This document shows, piece by piece, positions 36,612-44,559 of a stretch of DNA of 64,000 nucleotides (its first letter is position 1; every line of letters starts with the position of its first letter). The stretch lies in contig NZ_JABWGN010000008.1 in the NCBI RefSeq assembly GCF_013363975.1, positions 186,001 to 250,000 on the forward strand. The letters run 5' to 3'. The notes beneath the pieces were generated by a model. It was not told the origin of the DNA. It worked only from the letters and a program-made list of their open reading frames with translations, and made no database searches. The position numbers were made by a program, and so were the translations under genes. The DNA comes from Nonomuraea montanisoli (GTDB lineage Bacteria; Actinomycetota; Actinomycetes; Streptosporangiales; Streptosporangiaceae).

Positions 36612-37009
36612 CGACCGACCACGTCTTCGCCGCCCTGGCCAGCCCGGCCAGACGCCGGCTGCTGCGCCTGCTGCTGGACGAGGGCGCGCAGCCGGCCGGG
36701 CGGCTGGCCGTGCGCTTCGACATGAGCCGGCCGAGCGTCTCGGAGCACCTGAAGGTCCTCAAGGACGCGGGCCTCGTGGCCGAGGCCCGCAAGGGACGCG
36801 AGCGGCACTACCGGCTGGAGGCGGGCCCGCTCATGGAGATCAGCGAGTGGCTCACGCCGTACGAGCGGTTCTGGCGTGAACGCCTGTCCGCCCTCAGCTC
36901 CCTGCTGGACGAGATGGACGACCTCGACCCGGACGACCAGCGCGACGCGCGGGGTCCGGACGGCTCCGACGACCTGAACGGAAGGAACGGTGAGCAACCC
37001 CATGTCTGA
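36608..37009 (+). CDS. ArsR family transcriptional regulator
   Basis: 133 residues from GTG at 36608. Winged helix: FAALASPARRRLLRLLLDEG, then MSRPSVSEHLKVLKDAGLV and wing ARKGRERHYRLEAGPL; the C-terminal helix and Asp-rich tail are of the SdpR/AHSA1-linked subgroup that lacks metal-binding Cys. Found with SRPBCC and VOC genes, as here. Likely binds the 24-bp palindrome. The 3' end overlaps the next start by 20 nt. Confidence 0.9.
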   Translation: MTTDHVFAALASPARRRLLRLLLDEGAQPAGRLAVRFDMSRPSVSEHLKVLKDAGLVAEARKGRERHYRLEAGPLMEISEWLTPYERFWRERLSALSSLLDEMDDLDPDDQRDARGPDGSDDLNGRNGEQPHV

Positions 37010-37475
37010 CCGGACGCGACCCGGCACCGCCGACGTGGACGACGACCTGCGCTCCATCCACCTGGACCAGTTCCTCGCCCACCCGCCCGCCAAGGTGTGG
37101 CGGGCGATCACCGACCCGGCCCTGATGGCCCGCTGGCTCATGCCGAACGACTTCAAGCCCGTGGTGGGACACCGCTTCACCTACGTCACCAAGCCCATGG
37201 AGGCGGTCGGCTTCGACGGGGTCGTGGACTGCGAGGTGCTGGAGGTCGTACGGGAACGCCTGCTGCGCATCAGCTGGCGTGGCGGCCGGAACGCCGACTG
37301 GACGGTCACCTGGCGCCTGGAGCCGGAGGGCACGGGCACGCGGCTGTTCCTGGACCACGAGGGCTTCGACCCGGACGACGCGACGCAGCAGTTGTCGCGC
37401 CGCATCATGGGCAGCGGCTGGCGCTCGGGCCACTTCCGCGCGATCGCCACAATCCTGGACGAACTACCGGACTGA
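36990..37475 (+). CDS. SRPBCC/AHSA1 domain protein
   Basis: 161 residues from GTG at 36990, preferred over ATG at 37002 because GGAAGGA lies just upstream. Sequence DQFLAHPPAKVWRAITDPALMARWLMP, then a concave sheet and DHEGFDPDD and SGWRSGHFRAIATILDEL is the AHSA1/Bet v 1-like pocket that binds hydrophobic ligands. Its co-transcription with ArsR and VOC genes suggests the pocket ligand is linked to the repressor's signal. No catalytic residues are evident. Confidence 0.88.
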   Translation: MSNPMSDRTRPGTADVDDDLRSIHLDQFLAHPPAKVWRAITDPALMARWLMPNDFKPVVGHRFTYVTKPMEAVGFDGVVDCEVLEVVRERLLRISWRGGRNADWTVTWRLEPEGTGTRLFLDHEGFDPDDATQQLSRRIMGSGWRSGHFRAIATILDELPD

Positions 37476-37529
37476 CCCCGAAGAGCAAGGCCCTCACGAT
37501 GGGGGCGCTACGCGCGACAAGCCTTCGGA

Positions 37530-37632
37530 CAGCGCCCCCCAGGGGGCTCCGCCCCCTTCGACCCCCAAGGGCATGGCCCTCGCTCCGCTCGGACGTCCCG
37601 AGCGGGGCTTGCGCCCCGCACCCCCGACCGGG
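37530..37632. repeat. Dispersed palindromic (REP-like) element, copy 1
   Basis: Contains AGGGGGC-tcc-GCCCCCT and then CCAAGGGCATGGCCCTCG and GCTCCGCTCGGA followed by CGAGCGGGGCTTGCGCCCCGC. The second half recurs at 51320 to 51390. Multiple nested inverted repeats, no coding. It fills the gap between two convergent genes. Confidence 0.65.
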
Positions 37633-37666
37633 GCCTCCCGGCCCCGGACCCAGGGCCCTGCCCGGC

Positions 37667-37960
37667 TCACTCCTGCGACTTGAGATCCTCCAGACCGGCC
37701 GCGACCAGCATCGGCGTGAACTCCACGACGGCATGCGTGGCAACGCCGTTGAGGACGTACGGATCGATGGCGAGAAGGCGGTCGAGGTCCTCGGCGGGCA
37801 TCCGGGGAACGAGGTGGACACCGCCGACCACAGGCACCTGGCGCCCGGCCACCAGCAGCAACCGTCGTGCGATGAGGTCGTTCAGCCAGTCGCCATGGGC
37901 TGGTCGCCACGGGTCGACTTCATTCAGCGGTGCCGTGTAGGTCACTGTGACAACGACCAT
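37667..37960 (-). CDS. YCII domain protein
   Basis: 97 residues. MVVVTVTYTAPLNEVD, a helix HGDWLNDLIARRLLLVAG, then VHLVPRMPAEDLDRLLAIDPYVLNGVATHAVVEF fits the YCII alpha-beta-barrel fold. No signal peptide. It lacks a clear ribosome site. It is 25 bp upstream of the RNA-repair genes' end but is transcribed in the same direction as them, after their stop would be reached from the other side; no operon link is assumed. Confidence 0.7.
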   Translation of the reverse strand: MVVVTVTYTAPLNEVDPWRPAHGDWLNDLIARRLLLVAGRQVPVVGGVHLVPRMPAEDLDRLLAIDPYVLNGVATHAVVEFTPMLVAAGLEDLKSQE

Positions 37961-37985
37961 GGGGGGACCGTAGGTGCAGCCGCCG

Positions 37986-40985
37986 TCACGTCAAGGTCGG
38001 CACGGCGCCGCAGTCGGCCCGTTCGACCGTGACGCCGGGCAGGTCCCCGGCCCACCGGCCGGTGATCTCGCCGAGCCGCGCGGCCCGCGGGGGAGTGCGG
38101 CCCAGGCCGATCGCGTGGCTGACCTGCCGCGAGCCGGTCTCGAACGGGCGCGGCCAGGCATGGACGTCCGGCACCCCGTACTCCTCCAGGGTGGCCAGCA
38201 GGTCCAGCATCCGCCCCCTGACGCGGCCGAGCGCCGCGTCCAGCTCCCCGGGGCGCTCGCCGCGCACGGTCACCACCGCCCAGGCCGCGTGACGGCGGTG
38301 GAGGGGCGGCGGGGTGGCCAGCCCGGCGGACCGGCCGTTCTCCGTGAGCTCCCAGCCCCGGTACAGCTCCTGGGTGAGCAGGTCCAGGAAGCCGGGGCTG
38401 ACCTGGCGGGCGCAGTTGCGCTCGGGAGCGCTGGGCGTCATCACCACCACGGGGGCCGGTTCCGGAAGGGCGGTGGTGACGCCGAGGGCGATCGGGTCCC
38501 GCCAGTTCCAGGCAGCCCACATGCTGAAGAAGCGGCCCAGCAGGTCGTCGCCGGCGGGCAGGTCGCCGCTCTCGCGGACGGTGCGCGCGGCCATGACCGT
38601 CCAGGCCAGCCCGGGGAGCCCGCCGAACGGGGCGGAGTCCAGGCCGCGTGCCCGCGCCCAAGCCTTCACCCGCCTGGCGAGGCCGGCGAAGCGGGCGTTG
38701 TCGTGGTCGACGGCGGCGCGGATCGCGTCCGCGTCGCTGACCGCGCTCAGGGCGACCGCCGCCGCCTGGCCCAGCTCGGCGCGGCGGGCCACCGCCTGCC
38801 CGGGCGGGAGGGGGCCGGCGGGGACGACAGTGAGGTCCACGTCCAGCTCGCCCGTACGGAACCGGAGGCCCGGCACCCGGGCGCCCACCACGTGGCGCAG
38901 CCGGGCCGCGTCGGGCAAGGCCGCACGTACCCGGGCCTCGACCGCGGCCATGTCCGCGCCGCCGGGCAGTGCCGTCGTGGGGTCCAGGCCTGGTTCCCCG
39001 GGGAGAGCGGCCACCAGGTCCAGGTCCGCGTCCGGGAGCTCGCAGCCCATGCGCCTGGATCCGGCGAGGTGCACGATCCCCGGCGCCAGCGCCTCCTCCA
39101 GCCGCCGCGTCACGCGCGCCACCGAAGCCGCCAGGTCCGGCCGTCCCGTCTCCACGAGGTCGCCCGTCTCCACGAGGTCGCCCGTCTCCACGAGGTCGCC
39201 CTGCTCCACGAGGTCGCCCTCCGGCTCGGTGAGCCAGTGGATCTCGCCGGTGCCCAGGGCGATCCGGGCTCGGGGGCGCATGGGCTCGTCCGCGCGGCGC
39301 GACAGCATCACGAGCTCCCCGACCTTCGCCGTCATCCCGGGCAGGCGGATCGGGTCCGCGGTGCGGCCGAGCGTCAGGTGCGGGGTGAAGCCCTCGGGAC
39401 GTCCCTCGCAGCGGGGGAAGCGACGTTCGAGCGCCTCTCGCAGCCGGGCCCAGGGGGCGGGGTCATCGGCGGCCGGGTCGAGCCAGGCCGTCACGTGGTC
39501 GCGATGCCGGAACGCGCGCACCCCCTCCATCCTGGCGACGAACGGCTCGACCTCGGCGGCCGCCGCGGCCAGCAACGGCGCCGCCGCCTCGAACTCCGAC
39601 TCCGGCACGAAGCCGAAGACCAGGTTCACGTGCGGCGGCCACCGGTCGATCTGCGGATCGTGCGCGCGGCGGACGTCCTGGATCGGCGGCCACAGCTCCC
39701 GCGGCGGTACCCACGCCACCGCCGTCCGCGCCGTCGGCGGCACGTCGAGCACCCCACCGGCCGCGTCACCGTGGACAGCGTCACCGAACAGGTCGAGGAC
39801 GGCCTCCACCCCGTAGTGGTCGGAGATGAACAACCCCTCGGCGGTGGGCGTGTCGCCGAGCAGGGCCGCCGACACCACCCGCGGCCGGCCCCGGAGCAGC
39901 ACCCGGTCCAGGCGGGCCGCGCGGCCCGTTCGGGAGGCGAGCGCCGCCAGCGGGTTGACGGTCGGGTCGAACGTGGCAGTCTGATCGGATCCGTGCGCCT
40001 CCGTCCAGGCGTCGCGGAGGCCGAGCGCGGACGCCGGAGTGTCCGTCCCGTCGTTGAAGTCGCCCACCAGGACCAGATCACCGTCCACGCCCGCCAGGCC
40101 CTCGGCGATCCCGGCCAGCTCGGCCCGCCGCCTGCCCGCGCCGTCGCTGGAATGGTCGCTGGTCAGGTGGGTGACGGCGACGACGAGCGGGCCGCCTGCG
40201 GTGTCCACGGCGACGGCGGCCACCGACTTGTGCGGGCCAAGCTCGTGCCGGGCCGCCTCCCGGACGGGCAGCCGGCTCAGCAGCAGCAGGCCGCTGTCCT
40301 CGACATCGGCACCGTACGGGTCGGTGCCGAGGGTGTAGCCGGCCCGTACCCACGGGGCGGCCAGCAGCATCGACAGCAGCGCGGGCTCGACCTCCTGGAG
40401 GGCGATGACGTCCGCGTCGGCCTCGGCCAGGGCCGCGAGGAGGAGGGGGCGGCGGCGGGCGGTCTCGACGCGGTCGCTGTCGTAGCGGTCCCAGAGCGTG
40501 TTCCACGTCAGCACACGCGCGGCCGCACGCCCGGCGTGCGCACCCCCCGAGCCTCCCAAGCCCAGCGCGCGTCCCGCACCACCCGAGCCTCCCGCACCCT
40601 GCGCGCGTCCCGCACCCCCCGAGCCTCCCGATCCCTTCTGCCCAGCGGGTACGTCCCCCGCGGAGGGGCGCCATCCGCGGGCCGCGTCCCAGACGTGCGG
40701 GGTCCTGGCCGTGAAGAACGGCGGCCGCAGGCGGCGCGGGTCGCGGACCCGGCCCGCCTCGCAGGTGTCGACCCGGTCCAGGCCCGTGGCGCGGTCCCAG
40801 ACCCGCTCGCCGTCCGCCTCGACGAACAGCACCCGGTGCCACGGGATGTCGCCCCCCGGGGTGAAGGCGGGCAGCGGGACCCGCTTGGGCTCGGCGTCGC
40901 GCTGCCCGACTCCCAGGACGAAACGGGACGGGTCGAACCGCGGATCCCAGCGGACCCGATGGTAGATCTCCTCGCTGGTACGCAT
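37986..40985 (-). CDS. Multidomain RNA end-processing protein: MJ1316, EEP, 2H phosphoesterase, nucleotidyltransferase
   Basis: 999 residues from ATG at 40985. Residues 1 to about 85: MJ1316/DUF504 RNA-repair domain (YHRVRWDPRFDPSRF, then IPWHRVLFVEADGERVWDR). Residues 157 to 400: endonuclease/exonuclease/phosphatase fold with Asn162, Glu198, Asp309-x-Asn311 and Asp389-His390. Residues 425 to 585: 2H phosphoesterase (His452 in HVNL, His536 in HLTL). Residues about 615 to 985: poly(A)-polymerase-like nucleotidyltransferase with GSRRMG (642), Asp654/Asp656 and Asp717. Together these could recognise and open cyclic phosphates, trim and re-extend RNA 3' ends. A Gly-rich linker (117 to 155) and a DLVETG repeat (590 to 615) separate modules. 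It overlaps the ligase-kinase gene as TGATG in the repaired frame. Confidence 0.88.
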   Translation of the reverse strand: MRTSEEIYHRVRWDPRFDPSRFVLGVGQRDAEPKRVPLPAFTPGGDIPWHRVLFVEADGERVWDRATGLDRVDTCEAGRVRDPRRLRPPFFTARTPHVWDAARGWRPSAGDVPAGQKGSGGSGGAGRAQGAGGSGGAGRALGLGGSGGAHAGRAAARVLTWNTLWDRYDSDRVETARRRPLLLAALAEADADVIALQEVEPALLSMLLAAPWVRAGYTLGTDPYGADVEDSGLLLLSRLPVREAARHELGPHKSVAAVAVDTAGGPLVVAVTHLTSDHSSDGAGRRRAELAGIAEGLAGVDGDLVLVGDFNDGTDTPASALGLRDAWTEAHGSDQTATFDPTVNPLAALASRTGRAARLDRVLLRGRPRVVSAALLGDTPTAEGLFISDHYGVEAVLDLFGDAVHGDAAGGVLDVPPTARTAVAWVPPRELWPPIQDVRRAHDPQIDRWPPHVNLVFGFVPESEFEAAAPLLAAAAAEVEPFVARMEGVRAFRHRDHVTAWLDPAADDPAPWARLREALERRFPRCEGRPEGFTPHLTLGRTADPIRLPGMTAKVGELVMLSRRADEPMRPRARIALGTGEIHWLTEPEGDLVEQGDLVETGDLVETGDLVETGRPDLAASVARVTRRLEEALAPGIVHLAGSRRMGCELPDADLDLVAALPGEPGLDPTTALPGGADMAAVEARVRAALPDAARLRHVVGARVPGLRFRTGELDVDLTVVPAGPLPPGQAVARRAELGQAAAVALSAVSDADAIRAAVDHDNARFAGLARRVKAWARARGLDSAPFGGLPGLAWTVMAARTVRESGDLPAGDDLLGRFFSMWAAWNWRDPIALGVTTALPEPAPVVVMTPSAPERNCARQVSPGFLDLLTQELYRGWELTENGRSAGLATPPPLHRRHAAWAVVTVRGERPGELDAALGRVRGRMLDLLATLEEYGVPDVHAWPRPFETGSRQVSHAIGLGRTPPRAARLGEITGRWAGDLPGVTVERADCGAVPTLT
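39145..39216 (-). repeat. Four tandem 18-bp repeats inside the RNA-repair gene
   Basis: Unit CCCGTCTCCACGAGGTCG (plus strand), three identical copies and one with a 2-base change, encoding a DLVETG hexapeptide repeat between the 2H and nucleotidyltransferase domains. In frame and likely a variable-length linker. Confidence 0.85.
40539..40629 (-). repeat. 36-bp tandem repeats inside the RNA-repair gene
   Basis: Two and a half copies (40539, 40575, 40611) encode a 12-residue Gly/Ala-rich unit (GSGGAGRAQGAG) joining the MJ1316 and endonuclease/phosphatase domains. In frame. Confidence 0.8.
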
Positions 40986-42743
40986 CACGCCTCCCCCTCC
41001 AGGCTGCCGTCCACGTCGCCGACGGTCCCGTCCGCCCCGACGTACCAGGTGCGATGGGCCTGACCGGGGTAGGGCGGGACGAAGCGGCGCGCCTGCGCGG
41101 CCAGCACGCGCGGGCACCGGATGGGCGCGGCGGGCGTTGCGCCGGTGCAGCTCGTCCTCCTCCACCAGCGTGACCGCGTACGTCGTCAGCGCGTCGCGGC
41201 GGCGCGCCACGGCGCGGACCACGGAACGCTGGTGCTGGTTGAGCGAGGTGGCGTCCCACACCACGGCGCCGCCGGCCGCCAGGGCGGCGTCGAGCCGGTC
41301 CAGCGCCTCGCCGAGCACCTCCCGGTTGGCCCGCTGGTCGGCCCGCGAGCCCCGCGCCTCGCGCAGGTCGTCCAGCGACAGGTACGCGTCGATCCCCGGC
41401 AGACCGGTCCCGAACGTGCTCTTCCCGCTGCCCGACGGCCCGACCAGGTGCACCAGCCGGGGGAACCGGCCGGACCGCCACCGCCAGGTCGCCGCCACGG
41501 CCTCCTCGACCGTGGAGACCCGCCCCCTCGCCCAGGCGTCGCGCGCCTCCGCCCAGCACCGGTCGGCCGCCTCCGCGCCGAGGCCGGCCAGCGCCTCGCG
41601 CAGACCGGCCCGCAGCGGCTCCAGCGGGCCCGGCCCGAGCATCCCGGCCTCCTCGGCGTGCAGGGCCGACCATGCGACCTGCTCACGCGCCTGGACCGCC
41701 TCGTCGTCAGCGCGCCCGGCCGGAACGGCGGCCGCCACGGCGTGCAGCACGCCCAGATCGGCGGCCGGCGCCATGCGCGCGAGCCCGGCACGCCGTTCCT
41801 CGTCCGGGTACGGCCGGTGCAGCGCGCCGTGCAGCCCGACGAGGTCGGCGATCCGCCGCGCCGCCCGCATGCCCAGCGGTCCCGCCAGCCGGGCCGCGAC
41901 CCGGGCCCGTGGCATGGTGTGCAGCGTGGCGGCCAGCACGCCCGACAGGCGGGCGTCCCCGTCCCGGCCGATCGCGTCCAGCCGAGCCGCCACCTCCGCC
42001 ACCACCGCCTCCACGGCCCCCGCGTCGGCCTCCACGGCCCCCGCGTCGGCGTGGGAGAGGCCCACCGCGGCCAGCAGGGCGCCCACGTCGGGATCAGCGC
42101 CCGAGCGCACCGCCCACAGCGCCGCCCGCGGGCCGAGCGCGTTGGGCACGACGGCGGCGTGCATCCAGTGCGTGCCGGTCCGTACGTGCTCCCGGCGCAC
42201 CCACTTGGCCACCCGCCCCGCGAACTCCTCCCGCCCGAACCCCTCGGCGGTCCGCACCACGTAGCCCTCGTGCCGCTCCACGTCCAGCCGCAACGCCCGC
42301 AGGGCCCGCTCGTCGAAGACGCCCCGCCACAGCACCGGCGGGACCGGGACGCCGAGCCCGCGCAGGAAGGCGACGGTGCGGTCCCAGTCCAGGCACCGCT
42401 CGCCGTCCCAGACCGAGAACCCGTAGAACCAGCTCTCCAGCCCCTGGTACGCGATGGAGTGACGGGCGTACAGGTTCTCGCCGCACACCCGCCACCCCGC
42501 CGGGATCCGCCCGCCGATCCGCCCCTGCAGGCCCTTGACCCACGCCCGCGAGGGATGGTGCGCCGAGTCCAGCGACCGGGCGTGCAGCCCGTCCGCGTAC
42601 AGGGTGGTGTTCTCCCCGTCGAGCTTCTCCGTGACCACGACCTCGCGCCCGCGCAGCCCGGACAGATCTCCTGCGCGGACGTCGTCCGAGGTCACGCCAG
42701 GGGACCAGGGCAGGTGAGGGGTACGCGGATAGTGCACGCGCAT
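40985..42743 (-). CDS. RNA ligase - polynucleotide kinase protein, frameshifted near 3' end
   Basis: About 586 residues from ATG at 42743 (GGGAGGG upstream). Residues 1 to 190: ATP-dependent RNA ligase with motif I Lys40 in EKLDGENT, motif III FYGFSVWD (106), motif IV EGYVVR (159) and motif V AKWVRREH (179). After a helical middle, residues 430 to 546 are a P-loop polynucleotide kinase: GPSGSGKST (435), SLDDLREARG, VVWDATSLNQHQR. At 41107 to 41109 the frame slips: the protein-like continuation (RRFVPPYPGQAHRTWYVG to LEGEA and stop at 40985) is in another frame, one base over or two bases short within a CGCGCG run. As written, the frame instead runs on, without stop, into the next gene. The enzyme would heal and seal broken RNA. 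Confidence 0.8.
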
Positions 42744-42820
42744 GATCCCTCCCCTCGGCGGGAGTCACTGTACAAGCGGCGCGACGGCGCCTCCATCGAA
42801 TAACCCGGCAGCCTCGGGCC

Positions 42821-43579
42821 TCACCGGTTGTAGAGCCTGCGTGCCCACAGATAACTGACCAGGGCGATGCCCGCGCTCCACCCAGCCGCCTCCAGAAAAC
42901 CGGCTCCGGCCGGACGCCCGGCCAGCAGCGCGCGCAGCGTCTCGATGACCGGGGTGGCCGGCTGGTGCTCGGCGAACCACCGCAGACCAGCCGGCATCGA
43001 CTCGGTCGGGACGAAGCCGCTGCCGAGGAACGGCAGCAGCATCAGCGGCATCGGCAGGTTGCTGGCCGTGGCCACGTTCCTGGTGACCAGGGCGAGCGCG
43101 ACCGACAGCCAGGTGATCGCGAAGGTGAACATGGCCAGCACCCCGACCACGCCGAGCCAGCCCGGCACCGAGGCCGACGGGCGGAACCCGATCAGCAACG
43201 CCACCACCGTCACCATGGCGATCGCGAGGAACGTCTGCACCATCGCCCCGAGTACGTGCCCGGTGAGCACCGAGACGCGGGCGATGGCCATGGTCTTGAA
43301 CCTGGCGATGATGCCCTCGGTCATGTCGGTCGCCACCGAGATCGCGGTCCCCTGCGCGGCCCCGGCGATCGTCGTGATCATGATGCCGGGAGTGAGGTAA
43401 CCGACGTAGGCGGCGCGGCCGGCGCCGATGCCCGCGCCCATGGTGCCGCCGAGGACGTAGACGAACAGCAGCAGGAACACCACGGGCACGGCCGCGAACG
43501 TGACGATCAGCGTGGGGTGGCGCCAGATGTGCTTGACCTGGCGCCGCAGCATCGTCGCCGAGTCGGTGATCGCTCTCAT
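42821..43579 (-). CDS. DrrB-like ABC-2 permease
   Basis: 252 residues, six membrane helices; HIWRHPTLIVTFAAVPVVFLLLFVYVLGG and LPFLGSGFVPTESMPAGLRWFAEHQPATPVIETLRALL are the ends of the daunorubicin-resistance-type permease family. Overlaps the ATPase gene by 4 nt. Exports a hydrophobic compound, perhaps the product or substrate of the P450 encoded first in the operon. Confidence 0.9.
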   Translation of the reverse strand: MRAITDSATMLRRQVKHIWRHPTLIVTFAAVPVVFLLLFVYVLGGTMGAGIGAGRAAYVGYLTPGIMITTIAGAAQGTAISVATDMTEGIIARFKTMAIARVSVLTGHVLGAMVQTFLAIAMVTVVALLIGFRPSASVPGWLGVVGVLAMFTFAITWLSVALALVTRNVATASNLPMPLMLLPFLGSGFVPTESMPAGLRWFAEHQPATPVIETLRALLAGRPAGAGFLEAAGWSAGIALVSYLWARRLYNR

Positions 43580-44559
43580 CGGGAGGGCTCCTGGGTCGAG
43601 GGTGCCTTGGTCGAGGGCTCCTGGCGCGAGGGCTCCTGGGTCAGGGTGAGGAAGACGTCGTCCAGGTCGGGGGTGCGCACCGACAGCTCGGCGACGTCGA
43701 TGGCCTGCCTGTCCAGCCACTCCAGGAGCTTCCTCAGCGTCCTGACTCCGCCGGAGTCGGGGATCTCGACGGTGAGCGCCGCGTCGTCGCTGGAGGTGGC
43801 GCCGACGTGCCCGGCCGCCCTGCGGTACCCGCCGGGGTCGGCGAAGCGCACGACGATGTGGCGGCCGGGGACCATGCGCTTGAGCTCCTCGGGGGTGCCC
43901 TCGGCCACCAGCCGGCCCTGGCTGAGCAGCGCGATGCGGTCGGCGAGTTCGTCGGCCTCCTCCAGGTACTGGGTGGTCAGGAAGATGGTCACGCCGTCCT
44001 GCCGGACGAGGTCGCGGACGATCTGCCACATGGTGCGGCGGCTGCGCGGGTCCAGGCCCGTGGTCGGTTCGTCGAGGAAGATGAGCCTGGGCGTGCCGAC
44101 CATGGTCATGGCGAGGTCGAGCCGGCGGCGCATGCCGCCCGAGTAGGTGACCGCGGGCTTGCGCGCGGCGTCGGTGAGGTCGAAGCGCTCCAGCAGGTCG
44201 CGGACGCGCCGGCGGCCCTCGGCGCGGCCGAGGTGGAGTAGGTCGGCCATGAGCCGCAGGTTCTCCTCGCCGGTGAGGAAGCTGTCGACCGCGGAGAACT
44301 GGCCGGTGACGCCGATGGCGGCACGCACCTGGTCGGGTTCCTCGGCCGGGTCGTGCCCGGCGACCCGGATCTCGCCCGCGTCGGCCTTGATCAGGGTGGA
44401 CAGGATCTGCACGGTGGTGGTCTTGCCCGCGCCGTTGGGGCCGAGCAGCGAGAAGACGGTGCCCTGCGCGATGGTGAGGTCGATGCCGTCCAGGACGCGG
44501 TGGGCGCCGTAGGACTTGCGCAGCCCTCTCACCGAGACGAAGCCTCGCACCGCGTTCAC
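43576..44559 (-). CDS. DrrA-like ABC transporter ATP-binding protein
   Basis: 327 residues from GTG at 44559, overlapping the P450 stop (GTGA). Walker A GPNGAGKTT, signature YSGGMRRRLDLAMTM, Walker B LIFLDEPTTGLD, switch His replaced by Gln in TTQYLEEADEL, as in DrrA. Daunorubicin-type C-terminal extension. The last 20 residues are a QEPSR/KAPST repeat encoded by four tandem 15-bp units (43583 to 43642), absent from the fold. Partner of the permease that follows. Confidence 0.92.
   Translation of the reverse strand: MNAVRGFVSVRGLRKSYGAHRVLDGIDLTIAQGTVFSLLGPNGAGKTTTVQILSTLIKADAGEIRVAGHDPAEEPDQVRAAIGVTGQFSAVDSFLTGEENLRLMADLLHLGRAEGRRRVRDLLERFDLTDAARKPAVTYSGGMRRRLDLAMTMVGTPRLIFLDEPTTGLDPRSRRTMWQIVRDLVRQDGVTIFLTTQYLEEADELADRIALLSQGRLVAEGTPEELKRMVPGRHIVVRFADPGGYRRAAGHVGATSSDDAALTVEIPDSGGVRTLRKLLEWLDRQAIDVAELSVRTPDLDDVFLTLTQEPSRQEPSTKAPSTQEPSR
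43583..43642 (-). repeat. Four tandem 15-bp repeats at the 3' end of the ATPase gene
   Basis: Unit GAGGGCTCCTGGGTC on the plus strand, four copies with 0 to 4 changes, in frame, adding a five-residue repeat to the C-terminus. Confidence 0.8.

Noticed and set aside
37986..42743. One natural 1,585-residue fusion of ligase, kinase and MJ1316 protein
   Set aside because: The 40 codons at the junction are out-of-frame-like, and a protein-like continuation with a TGATG overlap exists in another frame; a frameshift is the better reading, though a functional fusion cannot be excluded.
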